A DNA stretch of 35,071 nucleotides, taken from positions 1 to 35,071 of the forward strand of contig JAJECC010000041.1 of the NCBI GenBank assembly GCA_022822205.1. Reading direction: 5' to 3'. The number at the start of each line of letters is the position of its first letter. Position 1 is the first letter of the stretch. Positions 9,201 through 15,923 of this stretch are shown one piece after another. The notes beneath the pieces were generated by a model. The model made no database searches, was not told where the DNA came from, and saw nothing but the letters and a program-made list of their open reading frames with translations. The translations under genes and the position numbers were made by a program. The DNA comes from Rhodospirillales bacterium. Its GTDB lineage: Bacteria > Pseudomonadota > Alphaproteobacteria > Rhodospirillales > UBA2165.

Positions 9201-9946
9201 GCTTGGTCCTTCAGGCTGCTGACGAAGATCGGCAGAGGATTGATGGACCGTATCCGCAGCGCCTCGATCAATGCATCGATGGGCTTGAGGTCCTCCGCCT
9301 GAACCAGCGCCCGATAGAAAATAATCGGCGCCGCCGGCGCATCGTCCCGCCAGTGCGCCCGAAGCGATTTCACATCGGTTATTGGTGATCCCGGCCAATA
9401 CAGTCCCGCGCGAAGCAGGGGTACGGGTTCGCGCCAATCGGCTTCGTGACCAAGCAAATTATCCGCAAAGTCGAGCAGGGCCAGAAAATTCCCGGCGCCG
9501 CCCTGGGCGCAGTATTGCCACAACCGGTGGCAGTCCGCGGCTCCCAACGTGGCATATTCGGTGAGTTCCGGATCGGCGGCATCGTCACCCGGCACCACGG
9601 CCAGCTTGACGCCATTGTCCCGGCAGGCCGCGGCAACCTGTTCGATGCCATACGGCCAATACCGCACCCCGCCCATGAGACGGACGATCACCAATTTCGA
9701 TTGCGCAATCGTTTTTTCCGCATAGAGGTCGACCGACATGTTGTGATCGAGCTGCATGAGGTTGGCGAGACGCAGGCTTGAGCCGCGGCCGCGGCCGGCC
9801 GCCTCCCGCTCCCGCCAGGCTTGGGCCAACAGGGCCAATTCGCTGGCCGCGGATGACAGAAACACGACATCGCCCGGCGCCTGATCCAGATCGATCGCCT
9901 CGCCGTCCGCGGCAATCTGTCCGGGCTGAGCGACGAGCAGATGCAT
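6197..9946 (-). CDS. cobN: Aerobic cobaltochelatase large subunit CobN
   Basis: 1249 residues, within the usual CobN range. CobN is the substrate-binding subunit that inserts cobalt into hydrogenobyrinic acid a,c-diamide. Recognisable blocks include [13 protein letters not shown] near the N-terminus, [21 protein letters not shown], the conserved [20 protein letters not shown], and the C-terminal [31 protein letters not shown] (quoted in part: [16 protein letters not shown]). The ATG at 9946 lies 3 bp beyond the cobW stop and the 3' end overlaps cobO. The partner AAA+/MIDAS subunits CobS and CobT of the chelatase are not in this window; the genes called cobS and cobT here are the nucleotide-loop enzymes under the Salmonella names. 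Confidence 0.96.
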   Translation of the reverse strand: [1249 protein letters not shown]

Positions 9947-9949
9947 GGA

Positions 9950-10987
9950 TCAGACCGTACCCAGGGTCTTTGCGGCCGCCTCGAAGTCGGTCCCCTTCAG
10001 CCCGATCACGACCAGCTGTCCCGCGCGCGTTTCGTCTTCACGCCATGGCCGGTCAAAATAGTGATCGACCCGCGGACCAACCCCCTGCACCACCAAACGC
10101 GCAGACTTGCCGGCCACCGCGCACACACCCTTAATCCGCAGAACGCCGTCGAGGGAGAGGGCCTTCCCGACCCGGGACGCCAGGTATTCGGGATCGGGCG
10201 TTTCGGGCGCCGGCAGGACGACGCTGTCGAAATCGTCGTGGTCGTGGTCATCCTCGGAATCATGGTGCGAAGGCCGGCTGTCCAAATCGTCCTCGGCGGC
10301 GGCGGCGATACCAAGCACCAACGCCGGATCGAGTCGGCCATGGCTGGCCGGCAACGTCTTCACCGCCGGACGCGCCTCCCGGCGGATTATCTCCAACACT
10401 TCGTCGGCATCGTGATCGTCAATCAGGTCCGCTTTGCCGAGGACCACCAAATCAGCGCATTTGAGTTGATCCTCGAACAGCTCCTCCAGCGGGCTTTCAT
10501 GGTCTACGGCCTCGTCTTCCTCCCGCCGGCGGGCCACCAACTCGGGATCGTCGGCGAACAGTCCCGACCTGACCGCCGGGCCGTCAACGACCGTCACGAT
10601 TCCATCGACCGTGGTGCGCGACTTGATTTCCGGCCATTGGAACGCCTTGACCAAAGGCTTGGGCAACGCGAGGCCCGAGGTCTCGATGACGATGTGATCG
10701 GGCTTGTCGTCCCGGTCCAGGAGCGTTTCAAGGGTTGGAATGAAATCATCCGCCACGGTGCAGCAAAGGCAGCCATTGGTCAGTTCCATGACATCCTCTT
10801 CCCGGCAGGTGTCGTCGCCGCATCCCTTGAGGATCTCTCCATCGACCCCGAGATCGCCAAACTCGTTGATGATCAGCGCCAAACGCTTGCCCTTTGCATT
10901 TTCCAGCAGATGCCGGATCAGGCTGGTTTTGCCGGCGCCCAGAAATCCGGTGACGACGGTGACGGGAGTGCGTGCTTCCTGGGACAT
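9950..10987 (-). CDS. cobW: CobW family G3E GTPase, cobalt-pathway metallochaperone
   Basis: 345 residues. The G3E GTPase domain has Walker A GFLGAGKT at 14-21, the metal-binding CxCC motif NGCLCC (C73, C75, C76) and a switch/Walker B segment IVIETSGLALP; VVLGKADLIDD serves as the nucleotide-specificity region. A His/Asp-rich run (HHDSEDDHDHDD) lies between the GTPase domain and the CobW C-terminal domain, which ends GPRVDHYFDRPW. CobW is thought to deliver Co(II) to CobN, and its gene sits 3 bp upstream of cobN here. It starts at ATG 10987, 11 bp after the cobP stop. The close linkage argues for the cobalamin CobW rather than a zinc-responsive COG0523 paralogue. Confidence 0.95.
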   Translation of the reverse strand: MSQEARTPVTVVTGFLGAGKTSLIRHLLENAKGKRLALIINEFGDLGVDGEILKGCGDDTCREEDVMELTNGCLCCTVADDFIPTLETLLDRDDKPDHIVIETSGLALPKPLVKAFQWPEIKSRTTVDGIVTVVDGPAVRSGLFADDPELVARRREEDEAVDHESPLEELFEDQLKCADLVVLGKADLIDDHDADEVLEIIRREARPAVKTLPASHGRLDPALVLGIAAAAEDDLDSRPSHHDSEDDHDHDDFDSVVLPAPETPDPEYLASRVGKALSLDGVLRIKGVCAVAGKSARLVVQGVGPRVDHYFDRPWREDETRAGQLVVIGLKGTDFEAAAKTLGTV

Positions 10988-10998
10988 ATTCTTCGAGC

Positions 10999-11538
10999 CT
11001 ATTTCAGTGCTTGCGGAATGCCCGCCGTCATCAGGATCACATGATCCGAAGCTTGGGCGATACGTTGGTTGAGAATACCGGCGCGGTTCATGAATGCCCG
11101 GCCGAGTTCGGTGTCGGGGATTATCCCACCGCCAACCTCGTTGCTTACGGTCACCACTGGAAATGGCGCTGCGCGAAGCGCCGTTTCAAGCTCGGTGGTT
11201 GACCGGTCAATGTCGCTCCCGGCGTGCATCAAGTTGGACAACCAAAGGGTCAGGCAATCGAGCAGAACGGGCTGTTGCCGTCCATCGCCCGCCAGCCGGG
11301 CCAGGGTGGCTGCAACGTCCAACGGCTCCTCGATCGTCTCCCAACCACCGCCTCGCCGATCGCGGTGCGCGGCGATCTTGCGGCGCATTTCTTCATCGCC
11401 GGCCGTCGCGGTTGCCAAATAGATACCGCCGCCCGCGGCTTCGATCAGGCTCTCGGCATACATGCTCTTGCCCGACTTGGCGCCGCCAAGCACCAACGTA
11501 GTGCCCTCTAATCCGTTTGAGCCGGGAGTTTCCGGCAT
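10999..11538 (-). CDS. cobP: Adenosylcobinamide kinase / adenosylcobinamide-phosphate guanylyltransferase
   Basis: 179 residues (CobP; CobU in Salmonella). This bifunctional enzyme phosphorylates adenosylcobinamide and then attaches GMP to activate the aminopropanol arm. The P-loop GGAKSGKS is at residues 18-25. H58 in AAHRDRRGGGWETIEEP matches the histidine that carries the guanylyl intermediate in the family. VLLDCLTLWLSNLM and VTVSNEVGGGIIP are also characteristic. The frame is open to 11652, but that extension would run into the riboswitch. ATG 11538 is chosen because a perfect GGAGGAGG ribosome binding site lies about 5 bases before it. It is the first gene behind the cobalamin riboswitch. 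Confidence 0.95.
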   Translation of the reverse strand: MPETPGSNGLEGTTLVLGGAKSGKSMYAESLIEAAGGGIYLATATAGDEEMRRKIAAHRDRRGGGWETIEEPLDVAATLARLAGDGRQQPVLLDCLTLWLSNLMHAGSDIDRSTTELETALRAAPFPVVTVSNEVGGGIIPDTELGRAFMNRAGILNQRIAQASDHVILMTAGIPQALK

Positions 11539-11543
11539 GCAGT

Positions 11544-11551
11544 CCTCCTCC
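11544..11551 (-). promoter_or_regulatory. Ribosome binding site of cobP, with complementary sequence in the riboswitch tail
   Basis: On the minus strand GGAGGAGG precedes the cobP ATG (11538) by about 5 bases and sets that start. Seven of these bases, GAGGAGG (11544-11550), are exactly complementary to CCTCCTC at 11583-11589, which follows the last conserved aptamer element. Pairing of the two would bury the ribosome binding site. That fits a riboswitch acting on translation, but this mechanism is inferred from complementarity alone. Confidence 0.6.
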
Positions 11552-11579
11552 ACCCGAGGGGATGGTCCGTGTCCGCCGC

Positions 11580-11755
11580 GCCGAGGAGGTCTCCTGGCTG
11601 GTGCTGTTTGGTCCAAACGCCTTCCCGGCCGATGCCAGTGGCTCATCGGCAAAACGCCGATGGGTGTGGACCAAGCACGTCACAGTTGCGGGGGCAGCGC
11701 CGGAATTGCACCGGCTTCCCTGCCCCGGCGGGATTTCGAGACGCTATCACGCGGA
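11580..11755 (-). ncRNA. Cobalamin (B12) riboswitch
   Basis: Read on the minus strand, this segment matches the cobalamin aptamer (AdoCbl type) in order: AGGGAAGCCGGTGCAATTCC, then CGGCGCTGCCCCCGCAACTG, a side hairpin CATCGGC-TTTT-GCCGATG type arm, GCCACTGGCATCGGCCGGGA followed by AGGCG, and the terminal B12-box element GCCAGGAGACC (about 11588-11598). TTGGTCC and GGACCAA flank the inner arms and can pair. It lies between the phosphatase gene (ends 11775) and cobP (starts 11538). High B12 should therefore repress cobP-cobW-cobN-cobO-cobQ. No T-run follows the aptamer, so translational control is more likely than termination. The aptamer is clear; its exact ends are approximate. Confidence 0.95.
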
Positions 11756-11774
11756 TTCGGCCGGCGCAAAGAGT

Positions 11775-12392
11775 TCAGGCGGAGACCAGAACTTCCGGAT
11801 CTTCGTTGATTCCGATGACTTGCCAGCCATCCGTATCGCCCGTTTCCCGAATCCGCGTGATTGACAGAGGATCCACCTCCAATGTGAGCGAGTCGCCGAG
11901 GGTTGCGGGCTTGGCGATGGCCAACGCGGCCCGGATGGGTCCGGCATGGGCCACGAGAATCAAATCGCCGTCGGGGAATCGATTTCCCACATCGGCAATT
12001 GCGCCTGCGACCCGTTGCGACATTTCGGCGTAGCTCTCACCGCCTGGCGGCGCGGTACCAACGGGATCGTTCCAGAATTCGAAGCCGTCCTGTCTGGCAA
12101 GATCGCTCCAGCGTCGCCCCTCCCACTCGCCAAAATCCTGTTCCATCAAGGCGGGAACCGTTTCCAGCCGTGCCGGGCGGTCCTTGGCCGCCCGGAGCGC
12201 CGCCGCGGTCCGCTCGGTCCGGCTCAGCCCGGTGGCGACCCACGTGGCGTCCTCCGGAAGACAGCCGGCGCAGGCCAGGATTGTCTCCTCATTCGATAGA
12301 TCGCACCCGGGATCGCTCCGGCCGTTGATGCACAGCCGCGCGTCCCCCGTCACGGGCGCATGCCGAATCCACCACCACGTACGACTGACCAT
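11775..12392 (-). CDS. Histidine phosphatase family protein, probable alpha-ribazole phosphatase
   Basis: 205 residues. Phosphoglycerate-mutase fold: catalytic H11 in WIRHAPVTGD, then LSRTERTAAAL, the acidic EQDFGEWEGRRW segment, and a second histidine in LILVAHAGPIRAAL. Its position directly after cobS, with the ATG sharing one base with the cobS stop (TGATG), suggests it removes phosphate from alpha-ribazole-5'-phosphate or adenosylcobalamin-5'-phosphate in nucleotide-loop assembly (CobC of Salmonella). The name cobC is avoided because the decarboxylase above carries it in the other nomenclature. The family is certain, the substrate is inferred from context. The frame is open far upstream, antisense to nothing but in a shadow frame of cobS, so ATG 12392 is the sensible start. 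Confidence 0.85.
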   Translation of the reverse strand: MVSRTWWWIRHAPVTGDARLCINGRSDPGCDLSNEETILACAGCLPEDATWVATGLSRTERTAAALRAAKDRPARLETVPALMEQDFGEWEGRRWSDLARQDGFEFWNDPVGTAPPGGESYAEMSQRVAGAIADVGNRFPDGDLILVAHAGPIRAALAIAKPATLGDSLTLEVDPLSITRIRETGDTDGWQVIGINEDPEVLVSA

Positions 12393-13195
12393 CAGAGGGC
12401 TGCCGCCGCCAGGACAAAGATGACGGCCTCGGCGGCTTGCTGAGACGCGCCGAGCACGTCGCCGGTCTGCCCGCCCAGCCAGCGGCTTGTCCAGGCAATC
12501 AGTCCAATCACCACCGCCAGTGAAATGAGGGCGAGCAAGAGGCCGAACCAAAAACCGAAAGCCACCAAGGCCACCAGGACGCCGAACCCCAATGCCGTCA
12601 TGGCGTGTCCGAAGCCGGGCCGCCCGGCGGCGACGCTCAGACCGTCTTCTCGGGCATGGGGAACATGATGCATAATCGGCGGCAAGAGGCCGCGTGACAG
12701 CGCCGCCGTGCCGATGACCGCCCAGACGGCCGCGCTCAGGGAAGTCTCGGCGATCACCGCCAACGATGCCCACCTTATGCCGATGATGAAGATTAGGCCC
12801 AGCACACCATACGTGCCGATTCGGCTGTCTCGCATGATGCGGAGAATGTCCTCCTTGGTGTGACCTCCGCCGAAACCGTCGCAGAGGTCCGCCAACCCGT
12901 CCTCGTGCAGGCCGCCGGTCATCAATACCATGGACCCGAGAGCAACCGGCACGGCCACCGCCGTCGGCAAGCCGATCCAGTTTATCAGCGCCAGGACCGC
13001 GGCTCCGGCCAGGCCGATGATCAAACCGATGAGCGAGAAAAGCCGGGCCGACCGCGCGATGTCGACCCGATCCCGCGGCGGCAAGGGGATGGGAATGGCG
13101 CTCAGGAGACCAGCCGCAACGCGCAAGTCGTCCAGCCATTCCCGGAGCGGCCCCGGCTTGCCTAAATCGTAAGGGGTCTGCTCGTCAGCCGGCAT
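12392..13195 (-). CDS. cobS: Adenosylcobinamide-GDP ribazoletransferase (cobalamin synthase; CobV in alternative naming)
   Basis: 267 residues, a polytopic inner-membrane enzyme that joins adenosylcobinamide-GDP to alpha-ribazole (phosphate), the last assembly step. It has the N-terminal FxxxIPIPLPP-type motif (LLSAIPIPLPPRD) and the diagnostic acidic signature GGLHEDGLADLCDGFGGG, followed by RIMRDSRIGTYG. Alternating hydrophobic segments follow. ATG 13195 is chosen over an in-frame TTG at 13213; neither has a strong ribosome binding site. The gene is divergent from cobT, with which it shares a 92-bp intergenic region, and is coupled to the phosphatase gene downstream. Pseudomonas naming would call it cobV. 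Confidence 0.93.
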   Translation of the reverse strand: MPADEQTPYDLGKPGPLREWLDDLRVAAGLLSAIPIPLPPRDRVDIARSARLFSLIGLIIGLAGAAVLALINWIGLPTAVAVPVALGSMVLMTGGLHEDGLADLCDGFGGGHTKEDILRIMRDSRIGTYGVLGLIFIIGIRWASLAVIAETSLSAAVWAVIGTAALSRGLLPPIMHHVPHAREDGLSVAAGRPGFGHAMTALGFGVLVALVAFGFWFGLLLALISLAVVIGLIAWTSRWLGGQTGDVLGASQQAAEAVIFVLAAAAL

Positions 13196-13219
13196 GGAAC
13201 ACCGTGGGTCCAATATGTG

Positions 13220-13275
13220 GCGTGGGCGATCTCATCCGCCCAGTATATAGTGCCGCCCGATATTTCCCCACCCGA
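13220..13275. promoter_or_regulatory. Divergent cobS/cobT promoter region (weak)
   Basis: This short intergenic segment holds the only AT-rich patch between the two start codons. On the plus strand TATATA (13244-13249) could be a -10 for cobT; on the minus strand TATACT (13247-13242) could be a -10 for cobS. Neither has a convincing -35 element at 16-18 bp. No riboswitch sequence is visible here. The call rests on position and base composition. Confidence 0.3.
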
Positions 13276-13287
13276 CATCAAAACTCC

Positions 13288-14316
13288 ATGACCCCGCCTT
13301 TCTCCCGTCCCCGGAATTTCGACGACATCAGATCCCTTCTGACCCGCCTGCCCACCGTGGATTCGACGGCGCGAGCGGCGGCGGCGGCGCGAGAACCCCA
13401 ATTGACCAAACCACCCGGCTCGCTCGGCCGATTGGAGGACATCGCCTCGTGGCTCAGCGGCTGGCAGAGCCGGCACCCGCCCACGCTCGACCGGCCCGGC
13501 GTGCTGGTGTTCGCCGGCAACCATGGGGTGACGGCTCAGGGCGTTTCGGCGTTTCCGAGCGAGGTCACGGTTCAGATGGTGGCGAACTTCGCCGCCGGCG
13601 GCGCCGCGATCAATCAACTGTCGGATGTCGCGGGGGCCGATCTTTCGGTTATCGATATGGATCTTGATCGGCCGACCGAAGACTTTTCCCAGCGGCCCGC
13701 GATGAGCGAAAGGGAGTGCGTCGACGCCTTCGGCACGGGGATGGAAGCCGTCGACCCCAAGTGGGATGCGGTGGCGCTCGGCGAGATGGGAATCGGGAAT
13801 ACCACGTCGGCGGCCGCCATTGCGCACGCGGTGTGCGGCCGGGCGGCGGTCGATTGGGTGGGCCCCGGAACCGGGGTCGCCGATGCCGCGCTGGCCAGAA
13901 AAATCGACGTTGTCGCCGATAGTGTCGAACGGCACCGGGCCGCCATGGCCGACGGGCTCGAGGTTCTGCGCCACGTGGGCGGCCGGGAACTGGCGGCGCT
14001 GGCCGGCGCGATACTCGCGGCCCGCTTTCACCGTGTGCCGGTGGTCTTGGATGGGTATGTGACGGCAGCAGCCGCCGCGGCGCTCCACGCCGTCGACTCG
14101 ACCGTGCTGGACCATTGCCTGACCGGACATGTCTCGGCGGAGCCCGGACACACCCTGCTATTGGATTATCTGGGACAGAAACCACTGGTAAATCTGGGAA
14201 TGCGTTTGGGCGAGGCCTCAGGCGCCGCCCTCGCCCTCAACGTGCTGAAAGCCGCCGTGGCCTGCCATACCGGCATGGCGACGTTTGCCGAGGCGGGCGT
14301 CTCGGAAAAGGATTAG
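13288..14316 (+). CDS. cobT: Nicotinate-nucleotide--dimethylbenzimidazole phosphoribosyltransferase (CobU in alternative naming)
   Basis: 342 residues, usual for the family. It makes alpha-ribazole-5'-phosphate from nicotinate mononucleotide and dimethylbenzimidazole, the lower ligand base. Visible signatures are EPQLTKPPGSLGRLE, VFAGNHGVTAQGVSAFP, GEMGIGNTTSAAA, WVGPGTG and DHCLTGHVSAEPGH; the acidic residue in the C-terminal HTGMATFAEAGV segment corresponds in position to the catalytic glutamate of Salmonella CobT. The frame is open from 13204, but ATG 13288 fits the family N-terminus. It diverges from cobS and ends 6 bp before a convergent tRNA gene. It is called CobU in Pseudomonas denitrificans naming. 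Confidence 0.95.
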   Translation: MTPPFSRPRNFDDIRSLLTRLPTVDSTARAAAAAREPQLTKPPGSLGRLEDIASWLSGWQSRHPPTLDRPGVLVFAGNHGVTAQGVSAFPSEVTVQMVANFAAGGAAINQLSDVAGADLSVIDMDLDRPTEDFSQRPAMSERECVDAFGTGMEAVDPKWDAVALGEMGIGNTTSAAAIAHAVCGRAAVDWVGPGTGVADAALARKIDVVADSVERHRAAMADGLEVLRHVGGRELAALAGAILAARFHRVPVVLDGYVTAAAAAALHAVDSTVLDHCLTGHVSAEPGHTLLLDYLGQKPLVNLGMRLGEASGAALALNVLKAAVACHTGMATFAEAGVSEKD

Positions 14317-14322
14317 ACGGAA

Positions 14323-14399
<77 letters not shown>

Positions 14400-14660
14400 C
14401 ATGGACGTCATGCGGCGTCAAGCGCCGCTGACGGGAGCCGGACACTATTGAAATCGGCGCGCCTCTGCAAGTCTCCGACGCGTCCGCCGTTACCTGTCTT
14501 GGGCGTCGCCAAACAGGCGTAATCAAGGGGTCCGGTTCGACGCTTGCGGCTGAGTCGGGCATTGAGTAAACTCTTGAAAAATAAGTGGGGGGCGGGTAAT
14601 TCCTGTATCTAATCTGTTGATTTATCCGTATTTCTGATCACCAACAAGGTACATGGCGCG
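14400..14660. other. Intergenic region between tRNA-Arg and the lipoprotein gene
   Basis: No gene is visible in these 261 bp. On the minus strand TTGCAG (14470-14465) and TAGTGT (14447-14442), 17 bp apart, form a plausible tRNA promoter. A perfect 6-bp-arm hairpin GCGGCG-TCAAG-CGCCGC (14412-14428) falls in the predicted tRNA leader. The last 90 bp before the lipoprotein gene are AT-rich compared with the rest of the window and probably hold its promoter, but I see no clear -35/-10 pair. Confidence 0.5.
14442..14470 (-). promoter_or_regulatory. Probable tRNA-Arg promoter
   Basis: On the minus strand TTGCAG, a 17-bp spacer and TAGTGT lie about 43 bp before the mature tRNA 5' end. The -35 matches the consensus at four of six positions and the spacing is ideal; the -10 is weaker. 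The implied leader of about 35 nt is normal for a tRNA precursor. Confidence 0.4.
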
Positions 14661-15851
14661 ATGGATTCAAAGATGATTCGGCCGATTATTGTCGGTGCGG
14701 CTCTATTTCTCGGGGGATGTTCCTTTGCTTTGGACACCCTCTGGCCATCGCTAACCGGCGAAGACCCCGCCGGAGGGGATCAGCCGGCCCAACAGGCTCA
14801 AGCGCCCGCGCAAACGCCAAGCGCGCCGACACCTGAGCCGGCGCCTAAGCCGGCACCCGCGCCACAGGTAACCGCGCAGACCCCGCCCCAATTGGGAACC
14901 ACGAATTTTGAGGCGCCGGGTGTAACCCCCGGAACGAGCAGCGGCACCTACGTCGGCCAGAAGGTGGCCGAACTGCGGAGCGAGTTGCGACGTCTGCAGA
15001 CAAACGTCTCACGCAACAATTCGGATCTTCAGCAAATCCGCGCCCGCACGGTCCAGGATTCGAACCGCTACCACGCGGCGATCGGTGCGATCAACGCGCG
15101 CCTGCAAGTTGGTACCACGCCCGGCAATCCGATCTTGATCGAACAATTCAACAAGGCCGTCACCGATCTCGACAAGATCAACGATGACATCGCACGGATG
15201 AACGGGCTGACGACGCGGGTGACGTCGGACAGCGCGCTCGCCGCCTTCCTGGCCGAGAACACGCGCGCCGCGTTCCGGCTTTCGGGCGCCGTCGACTCCG
15301 ATCATCAGCAATTGACCATTCTTGAGGACGAAGTGAACCGGACCGTCGTGCTGGTCGATCGTCTGTTCAAGGAACTGAGCGAAGATGTTCAGCGCCAGAC
15401 CGCTTACGTCTCCACCGAGCGGGGTAATCTCAATACTCTATCGGCTTCGATCAAATCGGGCGAAATCTTTGGCGCGAGCCTCGCCAATCGGGCCCTGAAC
15501 GCGGCTGCGGTACCAAGCCGCCCGCCTGCGGCCGGCAGGTCCATCGCCGGCCGAAAGCCGCTGGTGATTATCCGCTTCGATCGTGAAGACGTCGCCTACG
15601 AACAGGCGCTCTACAACGCAGTCAGCCGCGTTTTGGAACGTCGCCCCAACGCAACATTTGAATTGGTCGCCGTTGCGCCGGCGTCCGGCGGCGAGGCGCG
15701 GCAGGCGCTGAATTCCAACCGAGCCCGCCGCAGCGCCGAGAATGTCCTCAGGTCGTTGCAAGGTATGGGCCTTCCCACCCAACGGGTCGAGATTTCGGCT
15801 CAGACCTCGGCGCAGGCGACCACCAACGAAGTCCACCTTTACCTCAACTAG
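14661..15851 (+). CDS. Outer-membrane-type lipoprotein with coiled coil and OmpA-like C-terminus
   Basis: 396 residues. A short signal ends in lipobox LGGC with C20 as the lipidated cysteine. A Pro/Ala/Gln-rich linker (about 38-85) follows, then a predicted coiled coil beginning VAELRSELRRLQTNVSRNN and extending with helical sequence to about residue 280. The last 100 residues (IIRFDREDVAYEQALYNAV ... NRARRSAENVLRSLQGMGLP) have the beta-alpha-alpha-beta pattern of OmpA-like peptidoglycan-binding domains, including the paired NRARRSAENV helix. It may tether the envelope to peptidoglycan or act as a periplasmic scaffold. It stands alone, between a tRNA gene and a transporter gene on the same strand 72 bp downstream. 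I do not recognise a named family for the whole protein. Confidence 0.8.
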   Translation: MDSKMIRPIIVGAALFLGGCSFALDTLWPSLTGEDPAGGDQPAQQAQAPAQTPSAPTPEPAPKPAPAPQVTAQTPPQLGTTNFEAPGVTPGTSSGTYVGQKVAELRSELRRLQTNVSRNNSDLQQIRARTVQDSNRYHAAIGAINARLQVGTTPGNPILIEQFNKAVTDLDKINDDIARMNGLTTRVTSDSALAAFLAENTRAAFRLSGAVDSDHQQLTILEDEVNRTVVLVDRLFKELSEDVQRQTAYVSTERGNLNTLSASIKSGEIFGASLANRALNAAAVPSRPPAAGRSIAGRKPLVIIRFDREDVAYEQALYNAVSRVLERRPNATFELVAVAPASGGEARQALNSNRARRSAENVLRSLQGMGLPTQRVEISAQTSAQATTNEVHLYLN

Positions 15852-15923
15852 CGGCCTGAATGTGACAGCGCAACGCCGGGACGAGAGGTCGCGGCGCGCA
15901 ATGGCTATGGCCGCTTTTTGCCG

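Noticed and set aside
12393..13139. N-terminal extension of the phosphatase gene by 249 codons
   Set aside because: The extension lies entirely within cobS in another frame and is low-complexity His/Arg-rich. The ATG at 12392 gives a normal family length.
14412..14428. Hairpin GCGGCG-TCAAG-CGCCGC as a transcription terminator
   Set aside because: There is no T-run on either strand, and it lies in the predicted tRNA leader, upstream of the tRNA rather than behind a gene.
14622..14630. TTATCCGTA as a DnaA box near the lipoprotein gene
   Set aside because: Only one site with 7 of 9 consensus bases and no cluster. No dnaA, dnaN or gyrB gene is in the window, so no origin is supported despite the rpmH-rnpA block.
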